Shown here: positions 45,788 to 56,528 of the stretch, one piece after another
Layout: each line of letters opens with the position of its first letter
Position numbering within the stretch: the first letter of the stretch is position 1
DNA from: Asterias rubens
Taxonomy: Eukaryota > Echinodermata > Asteroidea > Forcipulatida > Asteriidae
Assembly (NCBI RefSeq): GCF_902459465.1
Contig: NC_047071.1
Span: 8,574,098-8,638,097 of the forward strand
Direction: 5' to 3'
DNA length: 64,000 nucleotides
Position numbers and translations under genes: made by a program
Notes under the pieces: model-generated
Databases searched by the model: none
What the model was told of the DNA's origin: nothing
Seen by the model: only the letters and a program-made list of their open reading frames with translations

Positions 45788-46173
45788 GTTAACTACAATG
45801 CTTCTGGAATGGTCAAATTACATTAATTGGCAAGGTCAGAATAAATACTTCCAGGCTAACACAGCTTAAAGAAGAACTCCAAGGTAAAATTCAATTTTGG
45901 GTTTGAACAATTTGTATGGGGAATTATTGGTTTATCCTCATTGTCGCTAAGCAATCAAAACGGCGTTGAATTTGACATTTTGACAAATTTGACAAAACTG
46001 GAAGGGTGTTGAATACAAATTTGAATTTGACCTTTGAGTTCCTATTTAAACTGTAAGGTTGTTCCATAAATCCAAACTATCACAACTATCACATCTCTTA
46101 TGATTTTGATACGTATTTGCAAACATTTTGTGCAAGAACTTCTTTAACTACAATGCTTATGGAATGGTCAACA

Positions 46174-46495
46174 TTAATCAGATGCATCATGAGATGAACA
46201 GTAAGCCCTGAACTCTCGAATAGTGCTGCTCTTCACACCGCCTTTGAGTTCAAACACAACCAATTCAATGAACTCCCAAACGCCAGAACACTCCTCCTGG
46301 TAGCTCAAGTCGAAGACAAAATGTGTTTTGAAACACACATCCAGTGCTTTCACAAGGGATGACTGTTCAAATGCATTTGCTCAAAAATTACGAACACTTG
46401 CTGTGGAGCCAGTGCAGACCCACCTAATATCAGCATGGTTGCGATCTGGTGTCCCTGTTGATGTCTTTCAAATACTGGTCCAAACTTGTGTTTTC
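46174..46495 (-). pseudogene. Frameshifted terminal exon of an unnamed animal protein family
   Basis: Minus-strand coding relic not opened by an ATG. A good acceptor (pyrimidine-rich, then TTTATGCAG) ends at 46496, followed by FGPVFERHQQGHQ and LAPQQVFVIFEQ; the frame then shifts and continues ALDVCFKTHFVFDLSYQEEC, VWEFIELVVFEL and a TAA at 46174. I recognise the 'AVDVCFK..FVLNL.YP.EC..VW.FIQ' C-terminal signature of a widespread family of uncharacterised animal proteins. One shift (around 46360) separates the two halves, so this is a pseudogene unless the shift is an assembly error. Confidence 0.55.
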
Positions 46496-46499
46496 CTGC

Positions 46500-47570
46500 A
46501 TAAAGGGGAATAATATTAAACACAATAGGTTAAATTTCAATGGGGGTGCAGTACAAATTGTATGACATGTGTATATTGTCTGTAATGAACTTAAAGTATT
46601 GTAATATTACAATTGAACCAATTTTGCTGTAAAATAATGATTTAATCTGATTGTCTTAAGGATGGGGTACACACAATGTCAGATTAAACCATTATTTTAT
46701 ATCAATAGTGGTTTAATTATCATATTACAACACTTATAGATCAATAGAGACAACGTTCCAGTACTGCAATGTATGTGCAATACAATTTGTACATGATGTA
46801 CATGCACATAAATTTAAAAAAGTACAAATACAAATTGAAATAAAATAAAATAAATAAACAAATACATAGGGGCTTAAAAAATAAACAAATCAACAAAAGG
46901 TTCAATGATGGAGACTTGCAGTTCTGGAATAAGGTGATAGGATCCCAGGAGGAGAGATAATTTTGGTGCTATATATGCAATCCCACATAACAGTAGGCTA
47001 CCTGAAAACTTTGATTTTTCTTGATCTTTATCTGATTTTTCTTTTTGTTCTTTTTCTTTCGTCCTTTTTTTTTGTGTGGGGGGGGGGGTGAGATTTCTTG
47101 AATAATTCCTTTAACAGGTTAAAATAAACAAAGGGTAGATGTGTTTGTGCGATTCCCCTCTCCCAGAATTTGCATTTTAAGTCAGTTGTATCATTTGTCA
47201 GTATCTTGTAAAGACAAAATGTTGAAAAGTTATTTGATTGTTCTTCTGAACAAATGAGAGATTAAAGTTAGCCCAATCATTGGCCTGATGCACCGTGGCT
47301 GTATGCAGTGGTGGTGCTTTAACACAGTGGCGATGTACATGTGTACAATGGTCTTCAACGATGCATGCTGTACGTGTACTATGTGCACAATACGGGGACC
47401 ATTGATCAGACCTACGTATGTATTTGTGATATTCAAGTCACTGTTCAAAAGTGTTGTCAGTCAAAATATGACGTTCAACTGTCCCTTTATCTGTGCTAAC
47501 TCGTGCTAACGAGTCGTGTATAGTCTATCACTACAGATAATAACATCAATACAGAAATATGTTATAGTAC
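46500..47570. other. Non-coding stretch between the two relic exons
   Basis: AT-rich, with a G run at 47078-47087 and no recognisable middle exon. Confidence 0.35.
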
Positions 47571-47639
47571 TTACCTTCAAACGTCTCAACTAAATGAGGG
47601 AAGTTCCACTCAAGAAGGTTTTTTTTTCATGAGATCCAT
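47571..47639 (-). pseudogene. Possible first coding exon of the 46-kb relic
   Basis: On the minus strand an ATGGATCTCATG is followed by nine A and then a frame reading LLEWNFPHLVETFE, which ends at a clean donor (GAAG then GTAAGTAC). With nine A the ATG frame stops; with eight it would run to the donor. The peptide resembles the start of a SAM-like domain. Linking it to the relic at 46.2 kb is a guess from strand and proximity; no middle exons were found. Confidence 0.25.
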
Positions 47640-47995
47640 TTCGTTACGTTGTGTGTGGTTACACTGTGGTATACTGCAGAGCGCGACCCCAGCAGACAAG
47701 TCACACGCTGCGTATTTTGCACAATACTTGAGTAAAATATCGTGGTTTACTAAACACCATGTAAACTTTTACAACCAGTTCAGTAAAATTTGCATAATAT
47801 GTGTTTAAAGTTGCTAAGTTATGTAAACTATTAGTTTTACTAACTATTTGAGTAGTTTTTTATTTACACAAACATTTTGTTTAAATTTTTCATTAATTTT
47901 TACTTATGTTAAGTATTTTTTCACTTAACACATTTAACATAACTTTTTTTTACCATTCTTTTTCTGAGTGTAATATTCATTTACGTTAAAGACAG

Positions 47996-48305
47996 TGGAC
48001 ACTATTGGTAATTGACAAAGACCAGTTTTTTTACTTGGTGTATCTCAACATATGCATAAAATAACAAACCTGTGAAATTTGAGTTTAATCGGTCATCGAA
48101 GTTGCCAGATAATAATGAAAGAAAAAACACCCTTGTCACACGAAGTTGTGTGCTTTCTGATGCTTGATTTCGAGACCTCAAATCTAAAACGAAAACTACG
48201 TCACTTCAGAGGGAGCTGTTTCTCACAATGTTTCATACTATCAATTTCTACCCATTACTCGTAATCAAGAAAGGTTTCATGATGATAATTATTTGAGTAA
48301 TTTTT
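47996..48305. mobile_element. TTAA MITE family A, right-truncated
   Basis: Left end AGACAGTGGACACTATTGG; stops after TTTGAGTAATTTTTGG. Confidence 0.75.
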
Positions 48306-48386
48306 GGTAGATACGTGCGCTTTATAAGACTTCGATGTTATATAAGACTTCGACATTACTTTAATAAAAAAGATTATTGAATGTTT

Positions 48387-48504
48387 GGAGGATTTTCATC
48401 TCCACATGACAAATGACCCGAATCCTTTAGAAATTTCTGACGGTGGGGATGCGTCAGAATCTAAAGCATTCGGGTCATTTGTCATTTGGAGATGAAAATC
48501 CTTC
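48387..48504. repeat. Inverted repeat, about 45-base arms
   Basis: GGATTTTCATCTCCA, ATGACAAATGACCCGAAT at left mirror ATTCGGGTCATTTGTCAT, TGGAGATGAAAATCC at right. Confidence 0.8.
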
Positions 48505-48959
48505 AAACAAGTCTATAAAATAATGCTATAGCCATTAACGTGCGGGAATGTCGACAAAAGGCACAATAAACCCTCATTATTGACAGTGTTCATACCATTA
48601 ATATGAGATTGAAGTGTCATGTTTTATTTTCCAGTTAACAATACACAAGGCAATCACTATCTGAAGGAGCCTTTTGAAAGAAAAATTTATTTGTAGCTAT
48701 TTGTATAGGTTCGAGAAAGTTATAAGCTTTCTTGGACGAAAACGAAATCCACATAATGGTAGGTATTTGAAACTAAAATTCATGAATATGCAATGTCAAC
48801 ACTATCTGTGGTCCAGTGTACAAAAAGTTGTATCTGTAACATGACAGTTTGTGTAAGTGTCTGTAGGCCTATGTTGTTCAGAAAAGCACCATGCATCTTT
48901 TCATTCAGAGAAATCACTGTAAACCAACTTTTGTCGGTGAAAAAAACGGACTATGCAAC

Positions 48960-49323
48960 TTAACAGCACTGGACACGTTTGGTGTTTATCAAAGACCAGA
49001 CTTTAGTATAAAATGTTTCAGAAATACTGTACAATAACGTCTTCTTGGTTACTCTCTAGTTAGTGTGTAACTTTTCAAGGGGCACTTTTAACCATTGCAA
49101 ATAATACATATCAAACAGAGATGGTGATGATTTGTTTTTTATCGCCACTCTGCATAATTTCGCCTGTCATTTTGTCAGCAAACGATTTAAAATGTTGCAC
49201 GCGCAGTTTGTTTACGTGCTTAAGCTAGCAACCGCTCGTTAAATACAGTCAACATCTCCATTGATCGTTTTTTTATGCTAAAAATTGTTTTGAGTGATTA
49301 CCAATAGTCTCCACTGCCTTTAA
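48960..49323. mobile_element. TTAA MITE family A, diverged
   Basis: Ends CAGCACTGGACACGTTTGG / CCAATAGTCTCCACTGCCT; the interior, including the hairpin, is different. Confidence 0.6.
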
Positions 49324-49689
49324 AGCCTATTAATTTTTATAGTGATTGTCCCATGACAGGTACCATTAATTGTTGAATTCCAATTATCAAACACAAAAGC
49401 GCACCTACTGAAAACATTCCCTTCGTGGTTTGACTTTTCTTGTTTCTTTGTCCTGGCTATTTTAACATCCTCCTCTGTGGACAATAATAAAAACCGAGGG
49501 ACTTATTAATTGCATTCTTGTTTTTTTTTTTTACTGTGGAGACCATTGTTCCCTTTATATGCGCTCTCAGCATGCGACTTAAAATAGGGGCATGTTTTAT
49601 ACAAATTCAAAGTCAAACCCAAAGATTAATTACATTAAGCGAGGCTGCCATGCTATAATTTCAACCTATAGTATGTATAGACTATAATG

Positions 49690-49860
49690 TCACCGGTGAC
49701 ATCACATGTTTACAAAAGAGCCACCAAGCCTAGACTTCCTGCATGCACGATTTGTACCACACCTCAATCGAAGAAAACATAAAACATTTGATTTTCTGGA
49801 GATTGCTAATTTTGTATAAACTTTGTATATGATGAAAGGGTGCCAGTTTTAACACTTGTT
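49690..49860 (+). repeat. Receptor-flank segment, copy 3
   Basis: GTTTACAAAAGAGCCACCAAGCC and TCTGGAGATTGC match 9108-9260. No receptor adjoins it. Confidence 0.55.
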
Positions 49861-49889
49861 CAGCTGTTGCTTTTAGTTTTTGGGGGAAA

Positions 49890-49994
49890 TTAAAGGCACT
49901 GGACACTATTGGTATTATTCAAATTAATTGTTAGCGTAGAAACTTACCGTAACGATTATTTTGAGTATTGACCAGGTGTGTCCAGTGCCTTTAA
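49890..49994. mobile_element. TTAA MITE family A, 105-base deletion derivative
   Basis: Both termini and TTAA sites remain; the centre is gone. A 29-base T run follows at about 50012-50040. Confidence 0.8.
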
Positions 49995-50713
49995 CTAGGT
50001 ACTTGATGGAATGTTTTTTTTTTTTTTTTTTTTTTTTTTTACGGGAATGCTTTTATACTTGTTTATAACGTCACGGTTTTTGTTCGCCATTTAAATATAA
50101 TCGTGATTTTGTTCACTTTTTAATTGTCGGTCAAAAAATGAGGCACCGACCTCAAGGCTTTGAAAAACTAGAAACACTTCTGCCGTTGACGGCGTGCGTC
50201 AAAATGACAATACTTTTGACCGTCATGTGTGGGAAATTGCTTTGTTATACCAGTGTGGTAGAAACCTACCTCCATGGTTCAAAAGCACTTGATAAGGGTA
50301 TTCAAAATGCTTATTTTTACACAACTAAAATCCATTTATATACGCATGTGAACTCAATTTCCTTATTTATTGAAAAAGATTTTAAATGAACTCAGCAAAA
50401 CATCACGATTTGCTGTTTTCTTTCAAGTAGGTCTTTAAAACTTACTTTGATAATATCCGCAATTTCATTTTCACCACGGATCTACGTTCGTAGTCATACA
50501 CGCACCCACGTACGAGCAGTTGTTTTATTGGCATCACATGTACACTTCTTTGTATTCTGTTTTTTCCTCTTTCACTTTATCAGAGCTCCCCTTGAGACCC
50601 ATTGTTTTCTGGAATCCATTACTAGGTATGCCTCATGGGATGACTGTTTCAAGTTTCAAGAGAGACTTCATAGACGATGTTTTTTAGAAGATTGGAAAAC
50701 TTTAAGTCTCCTC

Positions 50714-51518
50714 GGCCCAACTTCATAGAGCTGCCAAACACAAACGTACCTTAACAACCATATGCTGATACCAGCCAAAATGCCACATAACATGTAAAAA
50801 TTTTGAATGGTATCCTGCACATTTCTGCTAAGCAGAAAATTGTATTTTTTTCTGCTTAAGTAGCTATGTGCCCAATTTCTAGAGCTGCTTAAGCACAAAA
50901 ATAGCCTTAAACATGCTTACCAGAATAGGATTATTGCAGCAAAGCTCCATGTCAATTGTACAATTTGTGACTGGTATCCTGCTGATTGCTGCTAAGCAAC
51001 AAAACGGTAAGCACTATTTTCTGCTTAAGCAGCTCTATGAAATTGAGCCCTGCAGTTTTAGACTGATCCATGCGCGCTACGCGTTTCATACTGCCATATG
51101 TTTACACACACAAACTCGACTTTGGATTATTCTTTTGAGCTGAAACATAAGACATTATTCAATTCTTACACAACTGCGCTCATTTTGTACAGAGACGTTT
51201 TCTGCTTAGCAAGATCAAGCAGAGTAACAGTATTGTAAACGTGACATTGTATTTTGGCTGGTCGCCTTGTTCTGGTAAGCTTAATTGTGTTGTCCTGAGC
51301 TATAAGCAGCTCTATTTGGACCTAGGCCCAATTTCATAGGGCAGCTAAAGCACAAAATAATTATAGCTTAACAACATCTGCTGAGCAGAAATGAGCAGGA
51401 TACCAGTCACAAATTGTTACTGGAGACATGGTAGTTTGGATGGTTATTTATTCTGGTAAGCATTATTTTGTGCTTAGTATCTTTTAGTGCTTAAGCAGCT
51501 CTATGAAATTGAGCCCTG
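50714..51518. mobile_element. Cluster of three GGCCCAATTTCATAGAGCTG MITEs
   Basis: Copies at about 50714-50870, 50873-51052 and 51325-51518 with ends GGCCCAATTTCATAG and CTATGAAATTGAGCCCTG, and CTGCTAAGCA words inside. A relative with CAGGG ends is at 61791. Confidence 0.7.
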
Positions 51519-51844
51519 GTATGTTCCTGGAAAAAAAAACAGGACAACATTCATATCATGTATCAGGTTTGTGATGAAGACGAGCAGAGTTTACTGTTCG
51601 AAACGTCAAAACCGCAACAAGGGCACTTTTCAGGGATGGAACTTTTCCCAAAGAGATTTACATATCATAAGTTTCACGCGCCAAAATGATGCAAAGCTTT
51701 ACCTATCATCAACATCGCAAGGTTACAGTTAACATACACTAAAATTGTATTCTTTCATTATCTTGTCGCTCCTATCTACCTCTGTTATTTATTAAAACAA
51801 CAAGACGTGACACACATGGATTCTTAACGAACTGAAAGATCCAG

Positions 51845-52190
51845 TTTAAGATCGATGCTGCCTTTATCTATGCTCAAAGCAGCAATGTTTTCAAAAGACT
51901 GCTCCAGAAATGTAGGTCTTTTAATGTAAAGACTGCTCCAGAAATGTAGGTCTTTTAATGTAGACTGCTCCAGAAATGTAGGTCTTTTAATGTTTTCAAA
52001 AGACTGCTCCAGAAATGTAGGTCTTTTAATGTAAAGACTGCTCCAGAAATGTAGGTCTTTTAATGTTTTCAAAAGACTGCTCCAGAAATGTAGGTCTTTC
52101 AATGTTACCATTAAAAGACCTACATTTCTGGAGCAGTCTTTTGAAAACATTGCTGCTTTGAGCATAGATAAAGGCAGCATCGATCTTAAA
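51845..52190. repeat. Perfect 82-base inverted repeat flanking tandem units, upstream of GPCR-6
   Basis: Arms 51845-51926 and 52109-52190 are exact complements by my reading. Between them are tandem units of GACTGCTCCAGAAATGTAGG plus TCTTTTAATGT. A small hairpin (AAAAGACCTAC / GTAGGTCTTTT) follows at 52187-52211. Confidence 0.9.
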
Positions 52191-52308
52191 AGACCTACAG
52201 TAGGTCTTTTTTTATTAAACCACGCTTGATTACCCTAAAAGCAAATCCTCAATAGTTTATACAGCGGTTTACACGGCCTTGGCCTTCTTGATAAAGCTTC
52301 ATCGCGGA

Positions 52309-52316
52309 TATAAAAG
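52309..52316 (+). promoter_or_regulatory. TATA box of GPCR-6 (TATAAAAG)
   Basis: Best TATA match in the window, 112 bases before the ATG and about 120 bases after the end of the large inverted repeat. It places transcription start near 52340, leaving a 5' UTR of roughly 90 bases. Confidence 0.6.
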
Positions 52317-52427
52317 CTACTACTTGAGGAGCAAGGGAGCATCTTGCAAGGTAGTTCAATTCGTCTTCATTGTTGGAGTAATATCAGTCGGTTGAACCGA
52401 AGAGTATTTTATTTGGTGAGTCCAATT

Positions 52428-53771
52428 ATGGCGAACTTTAAAAACTTCTCAAAACAGGACAACACTTCTGCCAAGCCGATGTCTGAAGATCCATCGCTAT
52501 ATCCTTACGAAGCTCGTATCGGTTTAGCCTGCGTTTGGATCTCAGTCTCCATTTTGGGCCTCGTTGGAAACAGTCTCGTCATCTGGTCCGTCATCCTGTC
52601 TAAGAAACTCCGCACCGTGACCAACGCCTTCGTGGTCAACCTCAGCGTGGCTGATTTCTGGACCAGTCTCTCATACCCGTGGATTGCTGTAGCTTTGGTC
52701 AGCCACGATAGCTGGCCCTTGGAGTCAGAGGTCCCATGCATTATAGCTGCTTGTCAGCTTTACACAGGTCTTGGTGCGAGTTTGTACACTTTGGCGTCAA
52801 TAGCTTTGAATCGAGCTGTCCTCATCACTCAACCCATGAATACCTACCGTGTGTGGTATTCCCCGTCTAAAGTAACCGTCATGATCGCAATGACATGGAT
52901 TGTTTCCTGTAGTCTGGTATTCATCCCGCTAATTCTCAACATTGGCGAGTTGGGTTTCGATCCTGAGAGTAACACGTGCTCAGATATAGATACCAATCCA
53001 CGTGGTGAAGAGTACAACCTGATTCAGTCTTTGGGTTTTTACCCAGTCCCAATGCTCATCATCATCTGTTGCTACACGGCACTCTACATCCATCTCAAAC
53101 GACACTTCAGGAAACAGAAAGCAAGGAACACCTATCAAGAAAGTGCAACCCCTGCCGACAAATCAATAGGAGAAAGATCCGTCAGTCTAAGTGTCATAAC
53201 AGCGGACACCTCGGTGTCTTCACAAAGAGAGCTCACTGCAGACCGGTCCTCAAAGTCAGTAGGGTCCTGTGTGTCTTTGTCCACTACTGACGTGGTTAAA
53301 CTGGACGGCAAATTATCCAACAGCCTCACCCAAACCTCTACCGGGGCGTCTTCGCAGAGTGATCTCGAAGGAGCAAATGGGATGCAATCGGTAACAGGTA
53401 CAGCAAGCTCAGCGACTGTAGTAAGTGGAAACCAATCGAGAAACGCCATGGGTCTGTCCAACGCAAAGCATCGCCAAGCAATCAACCGGCAGCAGGTATC
53501 TATCACCAAGAACCTCTTCCTTGTGTTTTGCATCTTCACCTTACTACTGTCTCCTTACTACATATCACTAGCCGTGCCATCCAGCCGTAAGTTTGTTCTC
53601 TACGGGGTCACCATTACCATCTTCAATAGCTGTGTAAACCCCATCATCTACACCATCAACCACCCACAGTTCAAGATAGTGCTACGAAAGATAATTCAGT
53701 GCCGCCTCTCGGAGATACCGGAACCGTCAGATTTTTTGAAGTCTGTTCTGACTATAAATCGCAGAAACTAG
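52428..53771 (+). CDS. GPCR-6: intronless class A GPCR, the most divergent member
   Basis: 447-residue receptor. The open frame begins at 52344 but without an ATG; the first ATG is at 52428, 112 bases after a TATAAAAG at 52309-52316. Sequons at N6 and N12; N48, D76, C104 and NPIIY 404-408 mark the class A fold. The TM3 end reads NRA rather than the cluster's NRM, TM4 and the second extracellular loop differ from the others (ESNTCSDIDTNPRG), and the long Ser/Thr-rich third loop has a sequence of its own. Despite this divergence the TM1-TM2 block is almost base-for-base the same as in the paralogs, which suggests conversion. A perfect 82-base inverted repeat lies just upstream. Confidence 0.95.
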   Translation: MANFKNFSKQDNTSAKPMSEDPSLYPYEARIGLACVWISVSILGLVGNSLVIWSVILSKKLRTVTNAFVVNLSVADFWTSLSYPWIAVALVSHDSWPLESEVPCIIAACQLYTGLGASLYTLASIALNRAVLITQPMNTYRVWYSPSKVTVMIAMTWIVSCSLVFIPLILNIGELGFDPESNTCSDIDTNPRGEEYNLIQSLGFYPVPMLIIICCYTALYIHLKRHFRKQKARNTYQESATPADKSIGERSVSLSVITADTSVSSQRELTADRSSKSVGSCVSLSTTDVVKLDGKLSNSLTQTSTGASSQSDLEGANGMQSVTGTASSATVVSGNQSRNAMGLSNAKHRQAINRQQVSITKNLFLVFCIFTLLLSPYYISLAVPSSRKFVLYGVTITIFNSCVNPIIYTINHPQFKIVLRKIIQCRLSEIPEPSDFLKSVLTINRRN

Positions 53772-56460
53772 AGAGTGAAAAGTTGTACATTGCAATGAGC
53801 TGTTGCACCATGTTCTAAACTCGAGACTCTGTTGTTTATTTCACAATACTTTTTGTTGCAAAAGTTCGGGGCATTTTAGTGGTTTTGATTTTGTCGTGCT
53901 GCCCTACACAAGTGCAGTGTGTATACAAAAATGTAAACAGATGTGTTTACGACGTAGCCTGTAATGATTTAATTATGCCGTGTTCGTGACCTACAATTTC
54001 CCAAATGATAAACAAGGATCTTCATTGGCGTTACGGAATAGTGTGTAAAGAGTTAAATGATGTTGCATTAAGAACACAGACAGAATAAGTCAAACATGAC
54101 CTTTGTTTATAATAAGTGTAACATTGTGCATTCTTTGGATTTTCTGGCAGGCAAGACATTGCACTGGTCATATGGGAAAGTTGACATTTTGTGTCATATT
54201 TTCCACATATTTTATATCCAAGAGTTATGATAGTAACAGCTGGACAAGCTTTGAGATGTGCCCCTTTCATCATATCAAAAGTTGATAAGAATTAGACAGC
54301 GCAATCTCCATAAGATTTTATGTTTTCTCCCATTGGGCTGTGTATAAATCGTGCCTGCAGGAAGTCCAGGCTTGGTGGACGGCTGTTTTATAACCATGTG
54401 ATTCACAGAACACATCGACGTATCACTCTTAAAGTTAGTACCAGTAAAAAAACCTTTGGTTTAGAAGCCTACAACAACTCGGGGGTGTTGTTAAGTATTT
54501 TTTTTTATAAACATATCACTTTGTAGTAGTGTAAAAGATACCGGTTGTTATGCCTCAATAATTGAATATGAGAAGCGTAACTACAGTTACTTTTCCCAGA
54601 TTCCTTTTAGAGATTATTCTCCCTGCGTGGACTATTACTAATATTCGCTCTGGATTTTCTACGATATTTTAAAAACACGACCTTTTGAAATGAATGTTTC
54701 ACATGTAAAGTTTTATTGAATACATTTACATTTAAAGGTCTACAACAATCAGACGATTTCGAAAACCAAAAGTATACTTATGTAGGTAAAAGGTGATTAT
54801 GGACGGGCATTAACCTATGGCTAGAGGCCACTCTCTGGCATTATTCACGAGCCTCGAAGTGTGACGTCAGATGTTCAGTTATGAGACTGGAAATGAAATT
54901 TGTTTTAGTGGTGAATGTTTTTTACATGGCGTGAACTCGTCCGTGGACTTGAAAATTCTTTCTTAGCACTAGATTTAGACTGATTTCGAATCACGTAGGC
55001 CTATATAATCAATACGTGTTGTTATTTGATTTCATTTTTAAGGTTTTCAGCGCGATTGCAATGGCTTCCTTTATAGATTGGTAGATTTAAGGCGCGGAGA
55101 ATCAGAGCAATACACCCAGAACTCGCGGAATGCAATGCTCTGTCATTGATGCACCAGCCCACGCACCAAATATCGCGTGCTTACATAGCGATGCCGTTTG
55201 ACTCAACTGTCAACATTTGCATACACTACTTTCGTAGAAGTGAAAAAGCACACATCTGTCAAACGTTAAGTAAGTCTAGAATAAATTGTATATAAGGTTG
55301 AACAACATCGCAGATCATGAATACAAGCGTAGAAGCTGGACAAAATAATGTGTTATGATAACCCTGAAGGGACAACACATTGCGCATAATTCTTTATATA
55401 CCTTTGTAATTTGCAACGTCGCTATTGTATTATTTGCAAACAGCTCTGCAAATATTTTTGTTGTGAAGTATCTAAGCATAGTTATGATAACGACAATATT
55501 TATCGCAAATATTTGCAAAGATATAAGTGCGAAGTCGCAAATTTGCATTTTGTTGTAATATTTGGACAGACATTTAATGGATACATTTTGTTTTATAATG
55601 GTTGCGACAGCACAAATTGCAAATAATCTTTGATGTGTAATATCCTTTCAGTGCCACCAAGGTAATTATTATTCGTTTTAGCAAAGTAAATGGAATCGTC
55701 GTTTCTGTACTCTTAAAAAAAAAAAAAAAAAACGTCGGTCACATTTGACCTGGAACCGGGTCCCACGGTCCTGACCCAGTTATGGATCAATAACCCGGAG
55801 TCTGTGTGCAAACAATTAAAAGGGTCAAACTTTACACAAAACTCCCTTTTCTCTAACCACATTTTTACGGGTCGGGTCAGCCTGAGCCGGGATTGGGGTC
55901 AATTCTGACCCGGGAATTTTTAGATTTAAATAATAATTATTTTGCTAATTAAACACTTTTAGGTCAGCACTAGTGGGACTATGTCTATCAATACATCTCA
56001 TGTGTTATAGTTAGAGCCATTGTGATGACTCGGTTGGTAAAACGACTGAACATTGTGCCGTCAAGTTCAAGCCAGGGATAATAAAAGACTACTTTGCATG
56101 CTTTGGTCGAGTACTAAAAAGTTGATATGTTTGTTATTTAGCCAAAGGTAGCAAATCTAAGACAAATGTCGCGAAAGTTTTGTCTTAGCTCTCATTGTTC
56201 CTTATCCACACATGTCTGATCCCCTTCAACAGCTTGTGTAAAACTTGCTTGCAACATGTACCGAGGCCTATTAGCTATGCCGTACTCTGTAAACAAGCTA
56301 TAACGAAGATGGAGATATTTAGGCCAGTGCTTTTTGTCAAACTGTCAACAGCCAATCTTGCCTACACATGACAGAGCCTACGTGGTTGGGTAGCTAGGTA
56401 GAACAGTCGCTGCGTTCAGTCACGCTGCCAATAGATTGTATTTGGCACAACTAGTTTACA
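53772..56460. other. Region between GPCR-6 and GPCR-7
   Basis: Holds the receptor-flank segment in inverted orientation (54090-54420), a GACGTCAGATGTTCAG word shared with 20.25 kb (about 54860), an A run at 55714-55731, a GGGTC/GACCC-rich palindromic stretch (55733-55920) and a weak tRNA-like segment at about 56013-56080. No gene. Confidence 0.5.
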
Positions 56461-56468
56461 TTTATAAC
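56461..56468 (+). promoter_or_regulatory. Possible TATA box of GPCR-7 (TTTATAAC)
   Basis: Imperfect match about 60 bases before the ATG; accepted only because spacing agrees with the other receptors. Confidence 0.35.
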
Positions 56469-56528
56469 GTACAGTCCGTAAATGCATCAGTTTTCGGCTG
56501 AGTTGATAATGATAGATAATAACACACG

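Larger units (their letters stand above)
43503..46170. repeat. Tandem array with nested insertions
   Basis: Four units starting AATTGGCAAGGTCAGAATAA at about 43503, 43679, 44754 and 45828. Unit 1 is bare (174 bases). Units 2-4 contain a TTAA element (family D), and units 2 and 3 also a roughly 700-base palindrome, giving 1,074-base periods. Confidence 0.85.

Noticed and set aside
42855-47975. One large DNA transposon spanning the tandem array and the relic exon
   Set aside because: TTTTAC-rich stretches at both ends are suggestive, but the proposed termini match poorly and no target duplication is visible.
50138-50728. Open frames of 83 and 93 codons
   Set aside because: No domain, no splice context, and the second overlaps the start of a MITE cluster.
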